Position numbers and translations under genes: made by a program. Source: Chryseobacterium cucumeris (lineage in GTDB: Bacteria; Bacteroidota; Bacteroidia; Flavobacteriales; Weeksellaceae). From it: DNA of 64,000 bases. The notes beneath the pieces were generated by a model. It worked only from the letters and a program-made list of their open reading frames with translations, did no database searches and was not told the origin of the DNA. The DNA lies in NCBI RefSeq assembly GCF_001593385.1, contig NZ_LUVZ01000012.1, positions 310,001 to 374,000 of the forward strand, read 5' to 3'. Shown here piece by piece: positions 26,081 through 33,652 of this stretch (the first letter of the stretch is position 1; every line of letters starts with the position of its first letter).

Positions 26081-27622
26081 TTACGAACTGCATGAAAGTG
26101 TGGAACATCCGGCAGTATCATCATATCCAGACGGTCTTTTGGCGGAGAACTCGGGGTATATTTCCTGATATGGATTTCCGAGTGCTTTCATGAGCTTTTC
26201 CAGCATCTCTTTTTTGCCATTGCTGATCTCTTCAATGCATTCGTAGAGAAGATAATTTCGGAGTATAAATGTTGGATTTGCCTTTTCCATTATAGCTAAA
26301 GAGTCTTCTTCTGAAATAGAGTTTAAAGCTTTTCTTGCTTCATATCTTTTGATGAAACTATTTAGCTTTTCCAGCTTTTCTTCATTCAGGATAATATAAG
26401 AGACATCTTTAAAATGTTCTGATATATTTGTGGCTTGGGTTATTTTTTTCAGTTGATTGAAAAACAAGGTGTAATCTAACTGAAGTTCTTGCATAAGACC
26501 CTGCCAGCTGGTGAAAAACTCTTCATCATCCTTTTGAAGCTGATCAAAACCGAACTTTTTACAAAGCATCTGGTCATGAGCTTCCCAAAAATAAGTTCCG
26601 AAATTATTTAAAGTATCTTCTAAAAACTTTTCATCTTTGATTAACGGATGAAGAGCATTGGCAAGCTGCCAAAGATTCCATTGGGCAATTTGTCCCTGTT
26701 TTCCGAATGCATATCTTCTTCCCGGAAGGTCTGTTGTGTTGGGTGTGAAATTCAAATCATATTCATCCATCATGGAATAGGGACCATAATCAATGGTTAA
26801 TCCGAGAATTGACATGTTATCTGTATTCATTACTCCGTGTACAAAACCGACTCTGAACCATTCAACCATTAAGTTAGCCGTTCGGGTGCAGATATTTTCA
26901 AAGAAATCTCTGTATTTCGTACTGTCAGTAGCTGTAATTTCCGGATAATAATTTTCAATGGTAAAATCGGCAAGTTCCTGAAGATTATTGTATTCTCTTT
27001 GGGCAGACATAAGTTCAAAATGTCCGAAACGTAAAAAGCTTTCAGCAGTTCTGATGACCACTGCACCTTTTTCAAGCTGTGGATTTCCACTGTACATGAT
27101 ATCGCGCATCACATCTTCACCCGTAAAAGCAAGGCTAAGCGCTCTTGTTGTAGGTATACCTAAATGATGCATGGCCTCACTCATAAGATATTCGCGTACA
27201 GAAGACCTTAATACGGCTCTTCCATCAGCATGTCTGGAATATGGAGTAGCACCGGCTCCTTTCCATTGTATTTCGGTCTTTTTTCCTGCCTCATTGGTAA
27301 TTTCACCAGCAAGGATGGCTCTTCCATCTCCAAGCTGTCCTGCCCAGTTTCCGAACTGATGTCCTGCATAAGCTGTGGCGTATGTTCGAACGTTTTCCGG
27401 AAGGTTATTTCCAACCAAAAAATTCAGGTCTTCATCTTCATATTTTCCCAGGCCAATTTCTTCTGATAAAGCTTCGTTAAAAGCAATCAATTCGGGTTTA
27501 TCAAAACCTGCAGGCTTAATAGTAGCAAATAAGACTTTTGGAGTGTTTCTCTGCATAGGGTTATTGGAAAAATCACCAGGAAAAGTTTCAATAAATGGCT
27601 GTCTGATACGTTCGATATTCAT
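26081..27622 (-). CDS. selO: Protein adenylyltransferase SelO (YdiU/UPF0061)
   Basis: A 513-residue SelO, a pseudokinase-fold enzyme that transfers AMP from flipped ATP to protein Ser/Thr/Tyr residues. Visible are the nucleotide-binding GDGRAILAGE and QWKGAGATPYSR, the active-site HGVMNTDNMS and the metal-binding IDYGP. The C-terminus CSTLSCSS keeps the conserved CxxS redox end that carries selenocysteine in animals. In E. coli the enzyme AMPylates proteins of redox homeostasis. The -7 element lies only 5 bp before the start, suggesting a leaderless message. Confidence 0.95.
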   Translation of the reverse strand: MNIERIRQPFIETFPGDFSNNPMQRNTPKVLFATIKPAGFDKPELIAFNEALSEEIGLGKYEDEDLNFLVGNNLPENVRTYATAYAGHQFGNWAGQLGDGRAILAGEITNEAGKKTEIQWKGAGATPYSRHADGRAVLRSSVREYLMSEAMHHLGIPTTRALSLAFTGEDVMRDIMYSGNPQLEKGAVVIRTAESFLRFGHFELMSAQREYNNLQELADFTIENYYPEITATDSTKYRDFFENICTRTANLMVEWFRVGFVHGVMNTDNMSILGLTIDYGPYSMMDEYDLNFTPNTTDLPGRRYAFGKQGQIAQWNLWQLANALHPLIKDEKFLEDTLNNFGTYFWEAHDQMLCKKFGFDQLQKDDEEFFTSWQGLMQELQLDYTLFFNQLKKITQATNISEHFKDVSYIILNEEKLEKLNSFIKRYEARKALNSISEEDSLAIMEKANPTFILRNYLLYECIEEISNGKKEMLEKLMKALGNPYQEIYPEFSAKRPSGYDDTAGCSTLSCSS

Positions 27623-27626
27623 CCTT

Positions 27627-27634
27627 CAAAGGTA
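27627..27634 (-). promoter_or_regulatory. -7 promoter element of selO (TACCTTTG)
   Basis: Minus-strand exact match to TAnnTTTG whose 3' end is 4 bp upstream of the ATG at 27622. Confidence 0.5.
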
Positions 27635-27649
27635 TTAATTAAAAAAGAA

Positions 27650-27677
27650 AAGACCTTTCAAATTATTGAAAGGTCTT
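27650..27677 (-). terminator. Terminator after class A PBP gene
   Basis: 12-bp perfect arms (AAGACCTTTCAA and its complement) with a 4-nt loop, 20 bp downstream of the PBP stop. Confidence 0.85.
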
Positions 27678-27697
27678 GTGTATTTCTAAAAGAGAAT

Positions 27698-30076
27698 TTA
27701 TTTATTGAAATCTACTTCATCATTAGAATGAAGGTTTTCATTGATGTTGTCCTCTTTCTTTTCTGTTGGTTTTTTAGGAGTTGGATCTGCCGGCCTTGGA
27801 TTTTTGATCTCATCGATCGTCTGAAGACTTCCTTCATCTCCATATCCTCCGCTTAGTCCTTTAAGGTTTGAACATCCGTCTTTCCAGTCTGAAGGCTTAA
27901 CAAACTTGTCATCAGGAGTTACTCCTAAGCTCTTATCAGCCCATACTTTTTTCATGAAAATTGCCCAGATTGGTAGTGCCATTCTCGCACCCTGACCTTC
28001 ACCTGTTCCAAAGAAGTGGGTTGCTCTGTCTTCCCATCCAACCCATGCTCCGGTTGCCAGTTTTGGTGTGATTCCCATAAACCATCCATCGGAGTTATTC
28101 TGAGTTGTTCCTGTTTTAGCCGCAATTTCCACAGCTTTTGAAATTCCTCTTCTTCCTAATTCTCCGGAAGCAGTTCCGTATTGTGCAACACCTTTCATAA
28201 GTTCAATCATGGTGTAGGCATACATTGGGTTCATTACTTCTTTAGGCTCTACGTTTACTTCTTTGATTACTCTACTGTTGGCATCTTCAATTCTCCAGAT
28301 CATCTCTGGTTTGTTGTAATTACCATAATTGGCAAAAGTACTGTAAGCACCTAGCATTTCGTAAATCGTGATGTCTGATGAACCTAAAGCAATGGTATTG
28401 TTTCTAGGAATATCTTCTGTTACTCCCAGATCTCTTGCCGTCTGGATTACAGCGTCTACTCCTGTCATTTCAATAAGTCTTGCAGCAACAGGGTTTTGAG
28501 AGTGTGCCAATGCATCTTTTAAAGTAAGCATTCCACCTCTTCCCGGTACATGCCATCCGTTATGATCATAAGTTCCGTTAGAAACAGCAGAACAAGGTGT
28601 CATTCCAAGTTTCATAATAGCAGTAGCATATACGAAAGGCTTGAATGTAGATCCTACCTGTCTCTTACCTTGCTTGATATGGTCATATTGGAAGTGCTGC
28701 CAGTCTATACCACCTACCCAAGCTTTGATTTCTCCGGTTCCCGGAACCATAGACATCAAACCTGCCTGTGCAATTTGTTTGTGGTATCTGATAGAATCCC
28801 ATGGAGACATTTCCACCTCTTCTTCTCCTGCCCATGTGAATCGCGAAGTTTTAATAGGTTTTTTGAACTCCATCATGATAGAATCCTCAGGCATTCCGTC
28901 AGCTTTCAGTAATTTGTAACGGCCGGTTCTTTTCATCGCCTGAACCATTACGTCCTTGATTTGTTTATCGTTAAGATAGTAGAAAGGTCTGTTCTTTCTT
29001 CCTCTCTGTTCTGCATCAAATCTCTTCTGAAGATCTGTTAAGTGTTCTTTGATTGACTCTTCAGCATATTTCTGCATTTTAGAATCAAGAGTAACATATA
29101 TTTTTAGACCGTCCTTGTAAAGGTTAAGCTTTTTACCGGTTTCTTTTTCATGAGCTTCAAGATATTTGTCAATCTCTTTTCTCAGATAGAACTTGTAATA
29201 AGCAGAATATCCATCAGTGATACTCTTGATAGGATGGAAGTCTACTTCAATCGGGGTACTGGCTGCTTTTTCATAAGTTGCAGCATCAATGTATCCGGTT
29301 TTCTGCATTTGATCCAATACAACATTCCTTCTTTCTTTAGCCTTTTCAGGGTATCTGTAAGGATTGTTTTTTCTTGGATTTTCAAGCATTGCTACAAATG
29401 TTGCAGCTTCCGGTAATGTAAGTTCAGACGTTTTCTTGTTAAAGTAAACTCTGGAAGCCATTTCAATACCATTAGCATTGAAAAGGAAGTCGAACTTGTT
29501 GAAATAAAGAGTGATAATTTCTTCTTTGGTGTATCTTTTCTCAAGACTTACTGCTACTACCCATTCTTTCAGTTTCTGGAATGCTCTCTGAACTTTATTC
29601 TGAGAAGCATTTCCTGTGAAAAGAAGTTTGGCAAGCTGTTGAGTAATGGTAGAACCTCCACCACGTCCACCACCATATGCTACGGCTCTGGCAACGGAGT
29701 ATAAATCGATTCCTGAGTGTTCTTTAAAACGCTCATCTTCTTTAGCCTGTAGAGCATAAATAAGATAAGGAGGGAGATCCTTATAAACAATTGGTTGAGT
29801 CTTTTCTTTTTCGAATTTACCCAAAGTTACTCCGTCTGAAGAAATGATCTCAGAAGCAACAAAGATATCCGGATTTTCAAGTTCTTTTACATCAGGCATT
29901 TCCCCAAGGAATCCTTGAGAAACCGAAAAGAAAAGCCCTGAAATTCCCAGAACTACCGCAATGAGTCCGATCCAGATAAATGAAACCCATTTTCTCCAGG
30001 AGGTATCTTTCTTTTTCTTGGGAGGCAGAGGAAATGTTTTCCCCTTATTTCCTGTATTTTTTTTGTTTTCTTCCAT
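27698..30076 (-). CDS. Class A penicillin-binding protein (PBP1A-type)
   Basis: A 792-residue bifunctional peptidoglycan synthase. One N-terminal membrane helix (WIGLIAVVLGISGLFFSV) precedes a GT51 glycosyltransferase domain (EDERFKEHSGID, GGGSTITQQLAKLLF) and a transpeptidase domain with the three active-site motifs STFK (GSTFKPFVYAT), SQN and KTG (KTGTTQNNSDGWF). A charged Lys/Pro/Glu tail ends the protein. It is last in the RicT-gldH-PBP operon. Confidence 0.95.
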   Translation of the reverse strand: MEENKKNTGNKGKTFPLPPKKKKDTSWRKWVSFIWIGLIAVVLGISGLFFSVSQGFLGEMPDVKELENPDIFVASEIISSDGVTLGKFEKEKTQPIVYKDLPPYLIYALQAKEDERFKEHSGIDLYSVARAVAYGGGRGGGSTITQQLAKLLFTGNASQNKVQRAFQKLKEWVVAVSLEKRYTKEEIITLYFNKFDFLFNANGIEMASRVYFNKKTSELTLPEAATFVAMLENPRKNNPYRYPEKAKERRNVVLDQMQKTGYIDAATYEKAASTPIEVDFHPIKSITDGYSAYYKFYLRKEIDKYLEAHEKETGKKLNLYKDGLKIYVTLDSKMQKYAEESIKEHLTDLQKRFDAEQRGRKNRPFYYLNDKQIKDVMVQAMKRTGRYKLLKADGMPEDSIMMEFKKPIKTSRFTWAGEEEVEMSPWDSIRYHKQIAQAGLMSMVPGTGEIKAWVGGIDWQHFQYDHIKQGKRQVGSTFKPFVYATAIMKLGMTPCSAVSNGTYDHNGWHVPGRGGMLTLKDALAHSQNPVAARLIEMTGVDAVIQTARDLGVTEDIPRNNTIALGSSDITIYEMLGAYSTFANYGNYNKPEMIWRIEDANSRVIKEVNVEPKEVMNPMYAYTMIELMKGVAQYGTASGELGRRGISKAVEIAAKTGTTQNNSDGWFMGITPKLATGAWVGWEDRATHFFGTGEGQGARMALPIWAIFMKKVWADKSLGVTPDDKFVKPSDWKDGCSNLKGLSGGYGDEGSLQTIDEIKNPRPADPTPKKPTEKKEDNINENLHSNDEVDFNK

Positions 30077-30082
30077 TTATGG

Positions 30083-30547
30083 TTACGGTTTAGCCGTTTC
30101 TATTTTTACCCCAATATCCTCAATTCCCGGAAGGTTATCATTTCTCATCGCCTGAGTAAGACCGATTTCATATTTTCCTTTTCCCGGAAACTGGTAATTT
30201 ACTTTATACTGAAACAAAGTTTCTTTCGTATCACCAAACCCTGTACCAAGCCATTCTCCGTTTGGTTTAGCCAGAACATAATTCAACGTGTCTGTTTCCT
30301 TTTTTTTGTTCTGTAGATTGGTGAAATTCACTATAAACCTTATATTGCTGTAAGGATAAGTGTTGTTATTTCTTACGACAAATATAATATTTTTAGGATT
30401 CTGCGGATCTGAAACTTCAAGATTAAATTTTTGTTCACTTTTCTTATTCCATTTGTTATCAACGGAATTCATGATGACATCTCCTCCTGAGGAAGAGTTG
30501 CAGCTAAAGAAAAGGATAAATGAAAGTAATCCTAAAATTTTATGCAT
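30083..30547 (-). CDS. gldH: Gliding motility lipoprotein GldH
   Basis: A 154-residue lipoprotein with lipobox ILFFSC (Cys16) and a beta-sandwich body (FNLEVSDPQNPKNIIFVVRNNNTYPYSNIRFIVNF; LAKPNGEWLGTGFGDTKE), the pattern of GldH, needed for gliding and T9SS function in Flavobacterium johnsoniae. Its place between a PSP1/RicT gene (8-bp overlap) and a class A PBP is the arrangement I know from other flavobacteria and supports the call. Confidence 0.88.
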   Translation of the reverse strand: MHKILGLLSFILFFSCNSSSGGDVIMNSVDNKWNKKSEQKFNLEVSDPQNPKNIIFVVRNNNTYPYSNIRFIVNFTNLQNKKKETDTLNYVLAKPNGEWLGTGFGDTKETLFQYKVNYQFPGKGKYEIGLTQAMRNDNLPGIEDIGVKIETAKP

Positions 30548-31946
30548 TGTTATCTTTTTTTGGAGGATATTTCTTTTTGAATTTTTTCTTGTTCGGATTG
30601 TTGCTCTGTGGTTTTTTATCAGCGTCAGAATTATTCACTGCTTTTTCCACAGGTGTTTTTTGCTGTGGGTGCTGCTTTTGAGGTCTAGGCTGATTGGCAG
30701 ATTGAGCGTTTGGGTTTTCGGTTTTTTCAGATCTTTCCGGTCTCTCTTGTCTTTCCTGTCTGTTTCTTTTTTGTCCTTGGCCCTGACCCTGACTTTGCTG
30801 GTTGTTTTGCTTATTCTGGTTGCTCTGGTTGTTTCTGTTCCTGTTGTTTCCTCTGTTTTTCTTTTCGAAACGGTCCACATTGTTTTCCTGTATCAAATCG
30901 ATCGTGTGAGTAGAGGTTTCAGGCTGTTTCAGGTCTTCAAGAGGAAGTGTTTTTTCTCCTCTTTTATTCTTTGAAATCAATTTTTTAACAAGGTCAATAT
31001 CAAAATCATACCATGCAATTGAGCTGTCTACATAAGCAAACCACATTTTCTTTTTGAAAACGTCGATTTTAATACAGAATGCTTTTCCTTTCTCTGTTTC
31101 CAAAGTAGTTGAAGAAGAAGGGAAGTTGCTTAATGCGTCCAGGTAGCTGTCAAGCTCATAGTTAAGGCAGCATTTCAGCTTACCACATTGTCCTGCCAGT
31201 TTCTGAGGATTGATACTCAGCTGTTGATATCTTGCAACATTGGTGTTTACAGACCTGAAATCTGTAAGCCATGTTGAGCAGCAAAGTTCACGTCCGCAAG
31301 ACCCGATTCCGCCCACTTTGGCGGCTTCCTGTCTAAAACCGATTTGTTTCATATCGATCTTGGTACGGAATGCACTAGCGTAATCTTTGATCAGCTGTCT
31401 GAAATCTATTCTGTTATCAGCAGTATAATAAAAGGTTATTTTTGAAGAGTCACCCTGATATTCCACATCGGTAACTTTCATTTCAAGGCCTAATCTTTGT
31501 GCAATTTTTCTTGCTTCAAGCTTTACGCCGTCTTCTTTTTTTCTTGCTTCCTGCCATACCTCAAGATCTTTTTGGTTGGCCTGTCTGTATATTTTGAGTG
31601 CTGATTCTTCCGAAAATTTTTTCTTTTTCATCTGAATCTTTACTAATTCTCCCGTAAGGCTTACTACGCCTACATCGTGTCCCGGACTTGATTCTACTGT
31701 AATTACGCTACCTATATGTAAAGGAATATTATTTACATTCTTATAAAAAGATTTTCTGTCATTTTTAAACCTAACTTCTACAAAATCACACCTGTTTGGT
31801 GCCGGATTGTTGATGTTAGAAAGCCAGTCAAAAACACTTAATTTATAACTATTCCCGCAGGTATTTACATTTTCACAGCCATTTGCGGTTTTTTTAGGGC
31901 CGCAAGAATGTGCAGAATCGCCGGATGTTTTACATCCACAACTCAT
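30540..31946 (-). CDS. ricT: PSP1 / RicT (YaaT) family protein
   Basis: A 468-residue protein. The PSP1 core (about residues 50-290) has the RicT signatures GGIGSCGRELCCSTWL and LAGQCGKLKCCLNYE, Cys pairs that in B. subtilis RicT (RicAFT complex) take part in Fe-S binding and RNA maturation. Two additions are notable: an N-terminal extension with at least five cysteines (SCGC, CGPKK, NGCENVNTC) and a C-terminal 110-residue Asn/Gln/Arg/Lys-rich disordered tail like those of RNA-associated proteins. It heads the operon with gldH and the PBP. Confidence 0.88.
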   Translation of the reverse strand: MSCGCKTSGDSAHSCGPKKTANGCENVNTCGNSYKLSVFDWLSNINNPAPNRCDFVEVRFKNDRKSFYKNVNNIPLHIGSVITVESSPGHDVGVVSLTGELVKIQMKKKKFSEESALKIYRQANQKDLEVWQEARKKEDGVKLEARKIAQRLGLEMKVTDVEYQGDSSKITFYYTADNRIDFRQLIKDYASAFRTKIDMKQIGFRQEAAKVGGIGSCGRELCCSTWLTDFRSVNTNVARYQQLSINPQKLAGQCGKLKCCLNYELDSYLDALSNFPSSSTTLETEKGKAFCIKIDVFKKKMWFAYVDSSIAWYDFDIDLVKKLISKNKRGEKTLPLEDLKQPETSTHTIDLIQENNVDRFEKKNRGNNRNRNNQSNQNKQNNQQSQGQGQGQKRNRQERQERPERSEKTENPNAQSANQPRPQKQHPQQKTPVEKAVNNSDADKKPQSNNPNKKKFKKKYPPKKDNNA

Positions 31947-31968
31947 ATTTTCTATTATTTATAATCTG

Positions 31969-31976
31969 CAAATTTA
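31969..31976 (-). promoter_or_regulatory. -7 promoter element of ricT-gldH-PBP operon (TAAATTTG)
   Basis: Exact minus-strand match to TAnnTTTG, 23 bp before the ricT-like ATG. Confidence 0.55.
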
Positions 31977-32370
31977 TGTATTTTTATCTTTATGCGATTC
32001 TAAAATACTTAAATAAGGTGAATTCGGTATAAAAGATTTCCCTATTTTAACTAAGAATGATGTCTGTAGATGTAGTCAGAGGCTTTATAAGGGAATAAAA
32101 ATGCTGATTTTTAATTTATTCTATTTTTTTTCTTTAACATTTATTATCTTTTTCCTTTCCTGGATTGCTTTTTTAGTGCATTATTGTTTAATTTTAAACG
32201 ATCGTTTAAAATTAAACAATGAATATGACTTGGTTTTTAAACTATTTTAAGTGTTTAATAATGATTGTTTTGTATTTTATTTTCTTTGAGGTGTTATTTT
32301 AAACATAGTTTTCTTTTGTAATATTGTTTAAAATATTAGGAAATATTAACAGACGTATTCAAAATAATTT
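31977..32370. promoter_or_regulatory. AT-rich divergent regulatory region without genes
   Basis: No open frame of note. It holds a perfect 38-bp palindrome (32183-32220) and further TTTAAAC half-sites at 32236-32242, 32298-32304 and 32326-32332, ahead of the FadL-type gene. The region is unusually long and AT-rich for this window. Confidence 0.55.
32183..32220. repeat. Perfect 38-bp palindrome centred on CGATCG
   Basis: Every base from 32183 to 32220 pairs with its mirror position, with no loop; the core is AAACGATCGTTT and each arm continues TTTAATT outward. No T run follows and no gene ends here, so it does not look like a terminator. A dimeric regulator site (for example TetR-like) controlling the downstream FadL-lipase pair is the simplest reading. 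Confidence 0.85.
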
Positions 32371-32378
32371 TATATTTG
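32371..32378 (+). promoter_or_regulatory. -7 promoter element of FadL-type gene (TATATTTG)
   Basis: Exact TAnnTTTG match 23 bp before the ATG at 32402; the palindrome centre lies about 170 bp upstream. Confidence 0.55.
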
Positions 32379-32401
32379 GCTTATATATATAATAATAGTC
32401 T

Positions 32402-33640
32402 ATGAAAAAAATATTAGTATCAACTGCTTTATTGGCGGGAGTTCTATCTTACGCAGGAGGCTTCAGAGTTTCCCTGCAGGGGGTAAAACAATTGGCAATG
32501 GCGCATACTAGTGCTCATGCCGAAGACGCGAGTGTGACATTCTTTAACCCGGCGGGTATGTCATTTATCCCTTCCAAGCTGAGTGTAGTGGCAGGAGGGT
32601 TTGCAGCAAGTAACAAGGTTACTTTTCAAAACTTCAATACTTTACAAAGTACAGAGACAGATAACCCTGTAGGAACTCCTTTCTATGCCGCAATTACTTA
32701 TAGACCGATAGAAAAGCTTACCGTAGGTCTAAGTGTAACAACACCTTTTGGAAGTACAATTAAGTGGCCGAATGACTGGGAAGGTAAAGAAATGGTTCAA
32801 AAATTAGAACTGAAAAGTTTCTACTTCCAGCCAATGGTTTCTGTAAAACTAGCTCCATGGGTATCTTTTGGTGCCAGCTATATCTATGCAAAAGGAGTTG
32901 TAGACTGGGATAAAGCAGTAACACAATTTGGAGGACAGGTAAATATCAACGATAAAAAAGCAAGCGGACACGGATATGGTTTTGGTTTCTACTTCAGACC
33001 TGATCCGAAATTAGATGTAAGTATTGCTTACCGTTCAGCAATAGATATGAAAGCTAAAAAAGGTACGGCTACTTTCCAGTTCCCTTCTCAATCTATCTAT
33101 AATCAGCTGAAATTAAATGCTGCCGGACAGGATGGGTTCTCTGCAACACTTCCGTTAGTGGAAGAATACACCATTGGTTTAACTTATAAAGTGACACCGA
33201 AATGGCAGGTTTCTGCTGACTTTAACTATCACGGATGGGAAAGATACAGTAAGCTTACTTTAGATTTCGAGAATGCTCCTATTGGAAACAACCCATCAGA
33301 TCCAACTGTTCTTACAAGTCCTAAAAACTTTAAGAATTCTAAAACATTCAGACTTGGAACTCAGTATGCATTTACCAATATGATTTACGGACGTTTGGGA
33401 GCTTATTATGATGAAGCACCTTACACTACAGAAAACTTTATCCCGGAAACACCTTCATATGATACGTATGTTATTACAGGAGGGATTGGCTTTAAGCTGA
33501 AACAATTCGGAATTGATATTGCAGGAGGATATGCAATGCCTCAATACAGAAATGTAAATAATGCTAATCTAGGTTTCTACGGACAGTCGAAAGCAACAGC
33601 ATTTTACTTAGGTCTAGGTTTATCCTATAATCCATTTTAA
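32402..33640 (+). CDS. FadL/OmpP1/TodX-type outer-membrane transporter
   Basis: A 412-residue outer-membrane channel for hydrophobic compounds such as long-chain fatty acids. Signal peptide (about 18 residues), then the FadL N-terminal hatch signature GGFRVSLQGVKQLAMAHTSAHAEDASVTFFNPAGMSF in two halves, beta strands throughout and a C-terminal Phe (YNPF) recognised by the Bam machinery. It is followed 12 bp later by an SGNH hydrolase lipoprotein, so uptake and hydrolysis of lipids may be coupled. Confidence 0.92.
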   Translation: MKKILVSTALLAGVLSYAGGFRVSLQGVKQLAMAHTSAHAEDASVTFFNPAGMSFIPSKLSVVAGGFAASNKVTFQNFNTLQSTETDNPVGTPFYAAITYRPIEKLTVGLSVTTPFGSTIKWPNDWEGKEMVQKLELKSFYFQPMVSVKLAPWVSFGASYIYAKGVVDWDKAVTQFGGQVNINDKKASGHGYGFGFYFRPDPKLDVSIAYRSAIDMKAKKGTATFQFPSQSIYNQLKLNAAGQDGFSATLPLVEEYTIGLTYKVTPKWQVSADFNYHGWERYSKLTLDFENAPIGNNPSDPTVLTSPKNFKNSKTFRLGTQYAFTNMIYGRLGAYYDEAPYTTENFIPETPSYDTYVITGGIGFKLKQFGIDIAGGYAMPQYRNVNNANLGFYGQSKATAFYLGLGLSYNPF

Positions 33641-33652
33641 TTTTAGAAGACT

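Noticed and set aside
30360..30974. Plus-strand frame of 204 codons opposite gldH and ricT
   Set aside because: It is the antisense shadow of the Lys/Gln/Asn-rich tail of RicT, giving Phe/Leu/Ser-rich nonsense.
31947..32401. CRISPR-like or phage attachment site in the palindromic region
   Set aside because: The repeats are only 7-bp half-sites without regular spacers, and no integrase or tRNA gene is nearby.
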